The notes beneath the pieces were generated by a model, which saw only the letters and a program-made list of their open reading frames with translations, was not told where the DNA came from and did no database searches. From a virus, in IMG/VR virus record IMGVR_UViG_3300042343_000382, positions 1 to 61,662 of that record: 61,662 bases of DNA, one strand, 5' to 3'. The position numbers and the translations under genes were made by a program. Positions 52,038 through 61,406 of the stretch are shown here, in pieces (the first letter of the stretch is position 1; the number at the start of each line of letters is the position of its first letter).

Positions 52038-52835
52038 TTAAGGATAACTTTTAAATACATTTGATTTAACTGAGAATAATTCAACCCTATCTGTCGATCC
52101 ATTCTCTAGCTCGTACTGCATATAGTATCCACGTGCACCGTAAGACTCAGCCACGCTGTTCTTTATGTACAGTATGTAGTCTCCGTCATTCACTGCGTTA
52201 GCTAAAGGAGGCATGTTATTTATTGTTATAGACGTGTTTGTAAGTCCTGTAATATCACCTATAAACTCTATAACTCCAGCATCATTTCTGTATGCCAAGT
52301 CACCAATACTTACGATTGTTCCGATATTAAACGTGAAGTTTAATACGGTATCTTCAGTCCCTGGATTATCTACAGTGTCTACTGATCCTACGCCCTGAGC
52401 GGAGCGAAGTCTAAGATTATCATCGCCTGATAGGTTACGGATATACGCGAACCAGTTCCCCTCCTTCTCTACAAAGTATGTTGAGTCTATATCACCAGTA
52501 GACAAATCCGTTATAACAGAGCAGCTCCAGGGGCTATTTCCATAGGTGGCAATAGTCTTGAAGTTCTTTATAGTCAGCGGCTCCTTATTAAATACAGACG
52601 TTACCTTAGATGGTTCAAACGCATTTGGTGAAATGGCTGGAGGTGTTACGTTATCAACTCTATTCCACCAGTCCTGGTAGAATGTGTTCCTGTTTACATT
52701 GGTGTTGTGCTTGTAAAGCTCACCTCCCTTAAAGGAATAGAACGCTCCGTTCATACCGAGCATCATCTCTGGGTGGTACGAAAAGAATGATGTCCATCCC
52801 TCTACGTTCTTGTTGTATGTTAATGTGTACTTCAT
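52038..52835 (-). CDS. Tail-associated structural protein
   Basis: 265 residues. VEGWTSFFSYHPEMMLGMNG near the N-terminus, then FYSFKGGELYKHN, are conserved in structural proteins of large Bacteroidota podophages, next to the long tail protein. Mostly beta. It probably is part of the tail tip or muzzle assembly. Confidence 0.6.
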   Translation of the reverse strand: MKYTLTYNKNVEGWTSFFSYHPEMMLGMNGAFYSFKGGELYKHNTNVNRNTFYQDWWNRVDNVTPPAISPNAFEPSKVTSVFNKEPLTIKNFKTIATYGNSPWSCSVITDLSTGDIDSTYFVEKEGNWFAYIRNLSGDDNLRLRSAQGVGSVDTVDNPGTEDTVLNFTFNIGTIVSIGDLAYRNDAGVIEFIGDITGLTNTSITINNMPPLANAVNDGDYILYIKNSVAESYGARGYYMQYELENGSTDRVELFSVKSNVFKSYP

Positions 52836-52848
52836 AGTTTATTTTTTA

Positions 52849-55800
52849 TTATTCACATGAAAAACATAGACCCTCTAAAGGAGTAACATCACCATTTGAA
52901 GCAACTGCATTTGACGTGCATACTGAACTACCTGTAATTTTTATTTTATACTCACCAGTAGTTCCTGGAAATAGTACAGTACCACTAGGATTAAGATAAA
53001 CAACACTTGATGAAGTTGCTATTTCTTGCCCTGGTGTTGATGTATTAATATTTGATACCCAACAAGGAGTATCTAATGTTGCATCACAACCATCTGTAGG
53101 ATCTGGTGTTCCAGATATAAAAGAAGGAAAAAATGATACACAACAATTCACACCTGTTGTTGCGGCCCAAGTAGCACTTTCATCACCACCAGTTAATGTA
53201 ATAGTGCCTTCTTGTGCACAAACATCAAGAGAGGTTGGTGCAGATTCTCCATCTCCTACTTCAGAATTTACTAGAACACCTTCACAATTAAAATATGAAA
53301 ACTCTGTAATACCTGTAACAGCCCCAGATGGTTCAACATAAGTCACAGTGTAACATTCACAATCGATAATTCCGCAACAATCTATCTCAGACACATCTAT
53401 TGTTCCAGGATCTCCTGCACCTTCTGTTACACTACCTGTTTTAGCACAAATTTGTACTGGAGTTTCAGTAAACACTGTAATAGATGCAGGTTCATTTGTG
53501 AAACAATCTATATAGTCAAATTCTGTACTGCCTATAGAAGATAAAATATAACAAGTGCACCCGCATCCAGGACAAGGGGTAGGATCTAAAAGAACGCCAG
53601 ATAGAAGCTGTCTGTATGTACCGTCAAGTAAATATAGTCCGTCTGGAGCTAACTCTGTCTGTAGCTCGTCTAACCAAACACTTGTAGCGGAGTCGAACGA
53701 GTCTGAGTCTATATAATAGCTTCCAGTAGAGCACGCGTCACAGCATAATGATAAAGGATTGCTCTCGTGGTAGCATAGCTCTATCTCCAATAGACTTCTG
53801 TAATCCCATACTAAATACAAATAATTAAAACCCGTTAAAACAACCTTACTTATAACCGCCTGATATGTTCCAGTTGTAGGGATAATTTTTGTTAATAAAG
53901 GCAACAACTCACTTGGAGTATATAAGTTATTAGAAATTAAATACTTAAATGAGTTAAAAGCTGGATCAAAATTAAACGTATCACCAGCTCTCTTATCTGA
54001 AACTAGTGTTATATCACTTTCGTTTGCTGGTATTATACCTTGAGATAGTCCACCAGACTGACTTGCATATAACGAAACACCATCTTCTTCCATAATTATA
54101 AAGTCAGTACTTAAAGGACTGCTATAGCTTCCCAAACTCCACTTGTACTGGTTATGTATTGTCTGATCCTCATTACCAGGATTATTGTAAACAACTCTAT
54201 ATACGGTTATAGAATCAACTATATTTACGCACGAAGTGCTTGTAGAATAAGACGCATTGATAGATGTTATAGTAATTCTAATCACGTTAGGAAGAGCCTC
54301 TGTCTTTTGAAATACAAATGTATAGTCATCAGGCTCATCTAAATTGTCATTCCATATAACACCATCATCGTACTCAACCGTAATATCAACCTCTCCTTCA
54401 AACAACGTAAGGCTTACGGTAACCTCTCCTATCTCGTCCCCTATCTCTACATCAAACTCATACGTCCCGCTTACATTCTGTTTAGATATAGTAACACCAC
54501 ACCCGTAAACGTCTAGCTCTGTAGGCATAGCTGTCTCGGTAAGATGAAGTACGTACTCGTCCATATAAGGATCGTAACCACCTATCTTAAAGTAGTTCTG
54601 TGAGTTCTTGAACTCATCTCTGAACCAGTACTTCATACCCATGTCAGATACAACACTAAGCGCATCACTCTGAGCTGATCCACCTCTTAAGTTTAATACT
54701 GAGTTACGCTTAATATCTGTAAAGTAAACCTCACCACCAAACACAGCAAAGCTCTCTGGATTGTTACTAATTCCGTAGTCCTCAATCCTTGCGATCTGAG
54801 TACCTATAACCTCTGGTATAGACGCTATATTACCTCCACCAGCTGAATCAGAAAGCAAATTCTTTCCAGCTAACACATATGATATCTTATCCTCTTGAAG
54901 TACAAGTATATCTGTTCTTCTTGCGTACAGTCTGTTTATCGGTCCAAAAGACTTCTCTAAATCCTTAAAGTTTGCTAAGGAAAGATTAAACTCGTTTAAT
55001 TTATTAATATTTGTCTCAGCATTATATATTCCGCTATACGTTATAGTTGCATACCTGTCAGAGGACATATAGTCCTCCTGAGCCACAGCAGTTACACGCT
55101 CACCTAAATAAAAAGGGGCTCCAACTATAGAGTCATTTATCTTGTAAGACTCTACGCCATTTGCAAAACTAAAGCAGTCAAAGAAGTTAAGCGTAACAAT
55201 AGCAGGATCTGTAGATGTTTGATCTGTATCTCCAGGGGCATCGCCACTCATATGATAACCATTCACAATTGGAAAGCTGTCACTTCCCTCGTAGTATATC
55301 TCTCCGTCAGCATCAAGAGATTCTGTCTCAAAAACAAATAACCCTGTAGCCTTCTGTATTGTTATTGTTCCAAAAGTGTCCGATCCTTTATAGTCTGGAC
55401 CATCACAAGAAGGTGTACCTGATCTAGCTAAAAAAAACAATCCACCTGTTGGTACAGTTGGGGAATCTGGATTTAAATACTGCCTAAAAAACTGAAACTT
55501 ATTAACCGAAGCTTCTGCAGGGAATAAGGGATAAACAATAGGATTAATAGGTGATCCAGTCCCTGTTCTTTTATAAGGCACTGATAAGGATCTATCATAT
55601 TCATTAGTATTAACAGTATTGTCTCTTGACGTTACCACACCTTTTTCAAAATCAATACCCTCTCCCTGACAAAAAAGATAAAAGTTATCATAGTCCTGAC
55701 TAGCTACTATTGTTTTTTGAAACTTATACGTTCTACCACCACATTTAGAACCTCTGTGGTTTCTATTCATACCTATATCAAACTTTATAAGACTTCCAGC

Positions 55801-58089
55801 AGGTATGTTGTGAGGTATAAATTGTTGATTAGTTGAGCTAACTGGATTGGCTGGTATAAAATCAGGATTAACGTAACTTAAATTCCATCCTGCTGCTTGA
55901 TAATTACGAGGTGTTTTATTAGTACCTTCTATAGAAACAAACGATTCCTTTTCGTATATAGCCTCAAAATTACTAGCTCTAATCTTCATATATACTCCGC
56001 TAGGCTCGTTTATTATATTTGAAGTGTTTGGACCGCTAATAAAATTATTTGATTGAGCTTGTACGTCTAAAATATCTATCGTTGTTAAAACTTCAAGTGC
56101 TCCATTGGAGTCTCTCTTTACTACCAATCTTTCACCAACTCTTGCCTTGCTTATATTCTCTCCTTCTAATTTAAACCAACTAAAACCATTTCCATCTTGA
56201 AAGAATAAATTAGTGTATAAGGTTTCATATTTTGATCTTGATGGTTTAACAACAAATTTGTATCTCTCAGCCCAAGATGGCGCTAAATTATTTATTGTTG
56301 CTACTATATAATTTTTTTTATCAGAAGTAGACGCTGGAAAAAACACTGTATTGTTGTTACAAACAAGCGCTGTCGTGCTTCTTAAATACTTATCTTGATA
56401 AACAATACCTACCTCGTAATCTCTGTTACTATGTAAACTTCTTTTGCTATTTAATTTAGATAAAACAGCCGTAGTTCCAGTGTCACTTAAGTACTCATAA
56501 GCGTATAGCACTGGGTTTGGATCATCAGTTCCTGAGAACTTTATTGCTGGTATCTGTATTTTTATAATGTTTGGTTGAGATGGAGATGATATTATTGTAA
56601 ATCCTTGATCTATAGAGGTTATACCTGTGCCATTAACATCCCATTCTGGAGGTGAAGTCTGTATAGTAGTTAAAGAGCAATTAAAATCATCGGTTAATGA
56701 AAACCCTTCTGCACATTCAGTTATAGGTTTATGAACATAGATTTTCTCTATAAAAAATGGATCATTAGCTAACGCGTAAGCATTTGCATAGTCTTGAGTT
56801 ATATTAAAGTTAAATGTTTCTTCGTAAGAATTAAGTATGCCTGCGCTTTCATAAGTTGGATCCCCAGCAAAGTCATTGTGAAAAAGGCTGAATTGTATTG
56901 ATAGGATCGAACCATTTGTAATATCTACACCTGTAAAGTCTAACTCTATAATTGTATCAACGATAGTACGTGAGCCACCTAAGGTATACTGTCCAGGTAA
57001 AGGTCTTACCACAATCTCTTCCTCTAAATTATCTTCACTTTCAGCAGAAAGTGTATAATCTATAACGGTATCTATATCATAACCATCTACATAGTTTCCA
57101 TATATAAGCCTATTACCCATAGTGGTCTGAGACTTAGCTGTTAAAGGTACGTTATCAAAAAGTCTTGTAAGCTCTGAATTTGGAAGTACTGTGTATATTT
57201 TTTTATTATCGAACTGAATGCTCTTTATTTGGTTATCTTCCCATCCATTATCAAGCTTATCAAACTTCTCGATTATATTAACTATGCTTGAGTCTGAAAG
57301 CTTAAAGCAAACATCAATACCTACAACATTTTTTCCTCCAGTGTTAAACGATATATTATAACTATTAAACACATTCACCATAGATCCGTTAGTGTATGTT
57401 GTATAGTCAACAAAAAAACTTTCAGGCTCGAACGCTATATCACTAAACTGAGATAAAGCACTGTACTCTCCATCTCTATATTTATATCTATAAGAAAACG
57501 ATATAAACCTTTCACTCATATAGTTCTCATCTCCACTTATAATAAAAGGAGATATTTCTGGAGCCTCTATAGGAGGTTGAACTATAACTGATATATCATC
57601 ATCAGTTATGTTATCAATTCCAAGGGTTGGGTATAGGTATGGTATATTTACATTTATTTTTCTAGGTGGGTTATAGTTGTCTGTCCAAAATAACAGATTA
57701 TCTATAAGATCAATACCATTGATTAAAAATTCAGTACTAAAATTAAGAACTGTTGTAGATATAACGTGATAAATAAGTGTGCCTGTTCTTTCGTTGTAAG
57801 ACAGAACCATATCCACATTTCCTGGATCTGTTACGAACCAGTATATTGTCTCGTGCTGGCTATCCTCATACGCACCAATACATCTTGCGTCAGTAGAAAG
57901 TTCTTGACCTTCGTAAAGAATAGATACAATCTTAGTATTACCTAATGAATTCTCAATAGCACCAACGCTATTGTTTTCAGTAGATCCTATCCTTATATTT
58001 AACGCGTCAATATATTCTCCATCTGGAAGAACTCTCTCGTCAAGCGACTTATTCATTCTTCCCTTAAGGAACGTAGTATTTAAATCCAT
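52849..58089 (-). CDS. Long tail protein (crAss-like stabilisation/muzzle type) with Cys-rich C-terminal repeats
   Basis: 1746 residues. The N-terminus (MDLNTTFLKGRMNKSLDERV) and the following region are typical of the crAss-like tail stabilisation/muzzle protein. The last about 330 residues change character: Cys-rich repeats with patterns CTCYILSSIGSTEFDYIDC, CECYTVTYVEPSG and paired CC, about 65-75 residues per unit. These may be disulfide-stabilised receptor-binding domains. A and T are also higher in that part. It follows the ring proteins and is the likely tail tube/tip. Confidence 0.7.
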   Translation of the reverse strand: MDLNTTFLKGRMNKSLDERVLPDGEYIDALNIRIGSTENNSVGAIENSLGNTKIVSILYEGQELSTDARCIGAYEDSQHETIYWFVTDPGNVDMVLSYNERTGTLIYHVISTTVLNFSTEFLINGIDLIDNLLFWTDNYNPPRKINVNIPYLYPTLGIDNITDDDISVIVQPPIEAPEISPFIISGDENYMSERFISFSYRYKYRDGEYSALSQFSDIAFEPESFFVDYTTYTNGSMVNVFNSYNISFNTGGKNVVGIDVCFKLSDSSIVNIIEKFDKLDNGWEDNQIKSIQFDNKKIYTVLPNSELTRLFDNVPLTAKSQTTMGNRLIYGNYVDGYDIDTVIDYTLSAESEDNLEEEIVVRPLPGQYTLGGSRTIVDTIIELDFTGVDITNGSILSIQFSLFHNDFAGDPTYESAGILNSYEETFNFNITQDYANAYALANDPFFIEKIYVHKPITECAEGFSLTDDFNCSLTTIQTSPPEWDVNGTGITSIDQGFTIISSPSQPNIIKIQIPAIKFSGTDDPNPVLYAYEYLSDTGTTAVLSKLNSKRSLHSNRDYEVGIVYQDKYLRSTTALVCNNNTVFFPASTSDKKNYIVATINNLAPSWAERYKFVVKPSRSKYETLYTNLFFQDGNGFSWFKLEGENISKARVGERLVVKRDSNGALEVLTTIDILDVQAQSNNFISGPNTSNIINEPSGVYMKIRASNFEAIYEKESFVSIEGTNKTPRNYQAAGWNLSYVNPDFIPANPVSSTNQQFIPHNIPAGSLIKFDIGMNRNHRGSKCGGRTYKFQKTIVASQDYDNFYLFCQGEGIDFEKGVVTSRDNTVNTNEYDRSLSVPYKRTGTGSPINPIVYPLFPAEASVNKFQFFRQYLNPDSPTVPTGGLFFLARSGTPSCDGPDYKGSDTFGTITIQKATGLFVFETESLDADGEIYYEGSDSFPIVNGYHMSGDAPGDTDQTSTDPAIVTLNFFDCFSFANGVESYKINDSIVGAPFYLGERVTAVAQEDYMSSDRYATITYSGIYNAETNINKLNEFNLSLANFKDLEKSFGPINRLYARRTDILVLQEDKISYVLAGKNLLSDSAGGGNIASIPEVIGTQIARIEDYGISNNPESFAVFGGEVYFTDIKRNSVLNLRGGSAQSDALSVVSDMGMKYWFRDEFKNSQNYFKIGGYDPYMDEYVLHLTETAMPTELDVYGCGVTISKQNVSGTYEFDVEIGDEIGEVTVSLTLFEGEVDITVEYDDGVIWNDNLDEPDDYTFVFQKTEALPNVIRITITSINASYSTSTSCVNIVDSITVYRVVYNNPGNEDQTIHNQYKWSLGSYSSPLSTDFIIMEEDGVSLYASQSGGLSQGIIPANESDITLVSDKRAGDTFNFDPAFNSFKYLISNNLYTPSELLPLLTKIIPTTGTYQAVISKVVLTGFNYLYLVWDYRSLLEIELCYHESNPLSLCCDACSTGSYYIDSDSFDSATSVWLDELQTELAPDGLYLLDGTYRQLLSGVLLDPTPCPGCGCTCYILSSIGSTEFDYIDCFTNEPASITVFTETPVQICAKTGSVTEGAGDPGTIDVSEIDCCGIIDCECYTVTYVEPSGAVTGITEFSYFNCEGVLVNSEVGDGESAPTSLDVCAQEGTITLTGGDESATWAATTGVNCCVSFFPSFISGTPDPTDGCDATLDTPCWVSNINTSTPGQEIATSSSVVYLNPSGTVLFPGTTGEYKIKITGSSVCTSNAVASNGDVTPLEGLCFSCE

Positions 58090-58091
58090 AC

Positions 58092-59009
58092 TTATTTAAT
58101 CCACTTATCTTTGCCCCTCATATTCATCAATAATCTTCCAGGGTGTATGTTACTCAATCTTATTTTTGCGTTTCTTAGAAGGGCTGTTTTCTCCTTCTTA
58201 GCTCTTTCAATTACGTACTGCTGAACTCCATACTTATTTGTAAGAATAACATACTTAATGTACGCGTACAAGAACTCCTCAGCCATCTTATTTATAGTAA
58301 CCTCAGAGTCATCTCCACCCTCCATACCATCAGTAACATACTCAAGTATGCAAAGCTGACCAGCCATTCCTGATCCAAAATTTATAACGCCTGACTTCTT
58401 ATCTATTCTGTACGTAGGGTTTACGTTTGCAGTCTCTGTGTTCAGACCAAATCTTGCCCCGATAGTGTGGTTAAAGTACCACTTACCGTCAAGGTTGTAT
58501 CCTTCTAGCCCGTTAAACTTACCGTCACCTAGGTAGATGCTCTTGTTTAACTTATGTATTCTGTCGTAGTCTAATATAGACGTTCCCTCTAACACGTTAC
58601 CGTCCTGATCGAACAATACTCTACAACTGTTATCCTGTAGGTATGAGTTACTGTAGTTGGTCTGAATGTTCTCAGTCAGTGGTCTTAACACACCATCTTT
58701 ATACAAAGATATTCTTACGTAGTTAACGTAGTCTGGTGGCAGAACCAACTTAAGGTCGTCACATATACTAAGCTCCACGATCTTAATCTCCTTTAAGGCA
58801 TCGTAGTTTAACTCTTGAATACCCCTCTTAGCGTGAAACATAACCTCGTACTTATCAACGTTATTAATAAGTTTGTGGTTTCCAACATACATCAACATAA
58901 AGTTGTTAACTATATCCTTTAGTGATACATACTGGTACGTTCCCCAGTTCTCATTCTCTGGAGAGTTTCCAGCGTTCTCGTAGTATTGATAGCCAGTTAA
59001 GTATGCCAT
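58092..59009 (-). CDS. Ring/neck protein (crAss-like, tail tubular A-type)
   Basis: 305 residues. The pattern NVDKYEVMFHAKRGIQELNYDALKEIKIVEL, with LPPDYVNYVRISLYKDG near residue 95 and a helical C-terminus (YVIERAKKEKTALLRNAKIR), matches ring proteins of crAss-like phages that link portal and tail. It lies between the other neck protein and the tail protein with 2-5-nt gaps. Confidence 0.7.
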   Translation of the reverse strand: MAYLTGYQYYENAGNSPENENWGTYQYVSLKDIVNNFMLMYVGNHKLINNVDKYEVMFHAKRGIQELNYDALKEIKIVELSICDDLKLVLPPDYVNYVRISLYKDGVLRPLTENIQTNYSNSYLQDNSCRVLFDQDGNVLEGTSILDYDRIHKLNKSIYLGDGKFNGLEGYNLDGKWYFNHTIGARFGLNTETANVNPTYRIDKKSGVINFGSGMAGQLCILEYVTDGMEGGDDSEVTINKMAEEFLYAYIKYVILTNKYGVQQYVIERAKKEKTALLRNAKIRLSNIHPGRLLMNMRGKDKWIK

Positions 59010-59014
59010 AATTA

Positions 59015-60181
59015 TTATTGTTGACTAAATGTTGGTTGTTCGTGTTGTTCTTGACCTAATGCGTAAGCAGCAACCTCTTGCTCTCTTATAGATATTCCAG
59101 CGTACTGTAGTATCTTCATGACTAATTTATACTCATCCTCTAAAGGCAACTCAAAATCTTGATAATCTGGTTGAGACTGATCAAACATAGGCTCACCATT
59201 TGGAAATGTAAAGTACGTCCACTTAGGATCCTTTGGGTGTCTAAAATAAATACATTCAACTTTTCCTTTAGCATTTATGGTGTCTGGAAATAAATTAATT
59301 CTTTCTCCCTCAAAAGTGTATGACGGATAAAGATCATTTGGACTTGTCAGATTCGATGCGTTAAGCATTGTTATCTTTCCAACGCTAACTTTATCTGCCT
59401 CCTTTACTGCTTTAGAAATTATCATATATCCTTGACCGTCAATAAGAAATATGTTTGAAGTAAGCATTATGATACTATTTGAAACAACAGATAAAACATT
59501 TGACACATCTCCTGTTGTTGTATTTACAACAATATCTCCTTCAACTATTCCATATGATAAAAATGTTGCAGAAGAATCTTTAAGAATGTTTAATAATTCT
59601 TCAGAAATTATCATATAACCTTGACCAGAAATAGAAAATATGCTTGAAGTAAGTATTATGGTATTATTTGAAGCAACAGATAAAACATTTGATATATTTC
59701 CTGTTGTTGTATTTATAACAACATCCCCTTCAACTATTCCGTCTGATAAAAATGTTGCGGTAGCATCTTGAAAGCCGTTTGATACTACTGATGTAATATT
59801 TCCTGAAGCTTTTTCTTCTACTGTAGCATTTCCTGAAGTTATTTCTTTTGTATGACAAAGCATTTTTAAAATATAATAAGCAGTGTCTCCTGTTGTATTA
59901 AGTGATGGTACTAAATATTTATTAGAACCAAAATGTGATAAATAATTTGTAACCAAGAAAGACTCAAGAGTTTCAGCTATTGGCTGCTCAATATCAGCGT
60001 AGTCAGTACCTGACATACGAGCATTCTCCATATTGATGGTCTTGTTATAGGAAGAGTAGTACTCCTCATATATTTCCATCTGTGCCTGCTTGGCAAATAA
60101 ATTGAAATCAGCAGGTGTAATATAGCCGTAGTTATTCTTATTTATAACAGATAGAACTGTATTTCTAACTGAGTTTATCAT
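59015..60181 (-). CDS. Ring/neck protein with tandemly duplicated beta domain
   Basis: 388 residues. The N-terminus (NYGYITPADFNLFAKQAQME) is typical of a head-tail connector of crAss-like and Cellulophaga phages. Residues about 130-185 and 195-250 are two copies of the same unit: ATFLSDGIVEGDVVINTTTG ... GQGYMIIS and ATFLSYGIVEGDIVVNTTTG ... GQGYMIIS. A single copy is found in the protein at 17984-18463. The duplicated insertion is probably surface-exposed. It starts 16 nt after a TATCTTTG box. Confidence 0.7.
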   Translation of the reverse strand: MINSVRNTVLSVINKNNYGYITPADFNLFAKQAQMEIYEEYYSSYNKTINMENARMSGTDYADIEQPIAETLESFLVTNYLSHFGSNKYLVPSLNTTGDTAYYILKMLCHTKEITSGNATVEEKASGNITSVVSNGFQDATATFLSDGIVEGDVVINTTTGNISNVLSVASNNTIILTSSIFSISGQGYMIISEELLNILKDSSATFLSYGIVEGDIVVNTTTGDVSNVLSVVSNSIIMLTSNIFLIDGQGYMIISKAVKEADKVSVGKITMLNASNLTSPNDLYPSYTFEGERINLFPDTINAKGKVECIYFRHPKDPKWTYFTFPNGEPMFDQSQPDYQDFELPLEDEYKLVMKILQYAGISIREQEVAAYALGQEQHEQPTFSQQ

Positions 60182-60196
60182 ATTAAAAACTTTTTA

Positions 60197-60204
60197 CAAA
60201 GATA
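60197..60204 (-). promoter_or_regulatory. Candidate late promoter box (TATCTTTG)
   Basis: The minus strand reads TATCTTTGTAAAAAG, immediately downstream of a terminator and 16 nt before the neck protein gene. The terminator-promoter arrangement separates the head block from the neck/tail block. Confidence 0.55.
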
Positions 60205-60232
60205 ATAAAAAAAAGCACTCTGATTAGAGTGC
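60205..60232 (-). terminator. Terminator after the small head protein
   Basis: GCACTCT / AGAGTGC with a 4-nt loop followed on the minus strand by a run of eight T. It lies 28 nt after the stop of the 93-residue gene and is abutted by the next promoter box. Confidence 0.9.
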
Positions 60233-60260
60233 CTTTAGCTTTCCTTAAGAACAAAAACAA

Positions 60261-60542
60261 TTACGCAATAGCTATTCCAGAAACAGCGAATGGTAATAAT
60301 GTAACATCATAAGTTACTTTTGTCCATCCCTCACCTAAGGCTGCAACAACAGCCGCTTCAATAGCGTCTCTCTGTGTTTCAACACCAGCCCCAGCAGTAG
60401 CGTGAGTCATAGTAACAACTTTACCTCCACCGTAAGTGATGGTAACAGTAGTAGTTGATGCTTGCTCGATAAGTTTAATGTCTGTAGCAGATACAATTTG
60501 AAATTGCTCGTTAGTTACAGGGATACTTAAAAATTTTTCCAT
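60261..60542 (-). CDS. Small virion protein, head decoration candidate
   Basis: 93 residues, Ala/Thr/Val-rich and beta-like (TTTVTITYGGGKVVTMTHAT), with its own promoter box and terminator, which suggests a high-copy structural protein. It lies among head genes after the capsid, where decoration or cement proteins are common. No catalytic features. Confidence 0.5.
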   Translation of the reverse strand: MEKFLSIPVTNEQFQIVSATDIKLIEQASTTTVTITYGGGKVVTMTHATAGAGVETQRDAIEAAVVAALGEGWTKVTYDVTLLPFAVSGIAIA

Positions 60543-60574
60543 TTTTATCTTTTGTTTATGATTAATAATCCTTG

Positions 60575-60582
60575 CAAAGATA
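60575..60582 (-). promoter_or_regulatory. Candidate late promoter box (TATCTTTG)
   Basis: The minus strand reads TATCTTTGCAAGG, 32 nt before the 93-residue gene. It matches TAnnTTTG; the bases after the box differ from the TAAAA version. Confidence 0.5.
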
Positions 60583-60594
60583 CTAAAAATAATA

Positions 60595-61335
60595 CTAATC
60601 TAAATGGCTCTCAAGCAGTCTAAGTGTCTCAATTCCATCATCTGACTTCAAGTGTGATGCCAAGATAAATAAGTGATTCTCACCGTAAGGAACTGTTAAC
60701 AGCTTCTTCTTGTTTGTCTCAAGGTTGAAGTATACATCTCTACCTTTATTTTTAAGCCTCAGCACGTCCTGATCAAATAACTTAGCACAGGTGTTTTGAA
60801 GTTGTAGCATTGGATCGTTCAACATCTCCATAAATTTACTAGGGTATGTTCTTGCATAAACAAGCACATCTCTCTTTAATTCAGCGGTAGACATCTTATC
60901 TATCCTTCCTCCTAATACAACTCTAGCAACAGCCTCAAGCATATCAACCGAAAGGTCTCTTGCTGCTAACTGTGCATCCAACTCTGTAGTTAACTTGTCA
61001 AATTGCGAAGACGCATCCTTCTCTGTATTTACTTCCTCGAATATCATTCCATTACCTGGGTGATACTCTAAGAATTTTTGTAGCACTGGATTTGTTTTTA
61101 GAACGCTTAGCGAACCATCAACAAATACAATAGGCTCTAAAATAGCTGAACCATCCTGCTCATCCTCGAAAGGTGACTTCTGGTTTCTTGCATATCTAAG
61201 TGGTCTGTTTGATTTTCCGTCAAAGTAATACAACGGACTTCTTGAAGTGTTCTTCGATGTCAACATATATGACAGCGGAGTATTTCTTTTTTTTAATACG
61301 TAGATTCTATCTACTAATGCAGTTTCTTTGTTCAT
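60595..61335 (-). CDS. Conserved structural protein after the capsid
   Basis: 246 residues. The N-terminal half (TPLSYMLTSKNTSRSPLYYF) is rich in aromatic and basic residues and the C-terminal half is helical. It lies between the capsid terminator and the decoration candidate. Similar proteins follow the capsid gene in crAss-like phages. The exact role (head completion or capsid-associated) is unknown. Confidence 0.6.
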   Translation of the reverse strand: MNKETALVDRIYVLKKRNTPLSYMLTSKNTSRSPLYYFDGKSNRPLRYARNQKSPFEDEQDGSAILEPIVFVDGSLSVLKTNPVLQKFLEYHPGNGMIFEEVNTEKDASSQFDKLTTELDAQLAARDLSVDMLEAVARVVLGGRIDKMSTAELKRDVLVYARTYPSKFMEMLNDPMLQLQNTCAKLFDQDVLRLKNKGRDVYFNLETNKKKLLTVPYGENHLFILASHLKSDDGIETLRLLESHLD

Positions 61336-61362
61336 TTGATATAATTTAATTTGTTAAAAAAT

Positions 61363-61390
61363 AACAGGGAGAGTATCTCATCTCCCTGTT
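61363..61390 (-). terminator. Terminator of the capsid gene
   Basis: A 10-bp stem (AACAGGGAGA / TCTCCCTGTT, 8-nt loop) followed on the minus strand by ATTTTTT, 17 nt after the capsid stop. A strong terminator is common after highly expressed capsid genes. Confidence 0.9.
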
Positions 61391-61406
61391 AGGTATTTAT
61401 TTAATA

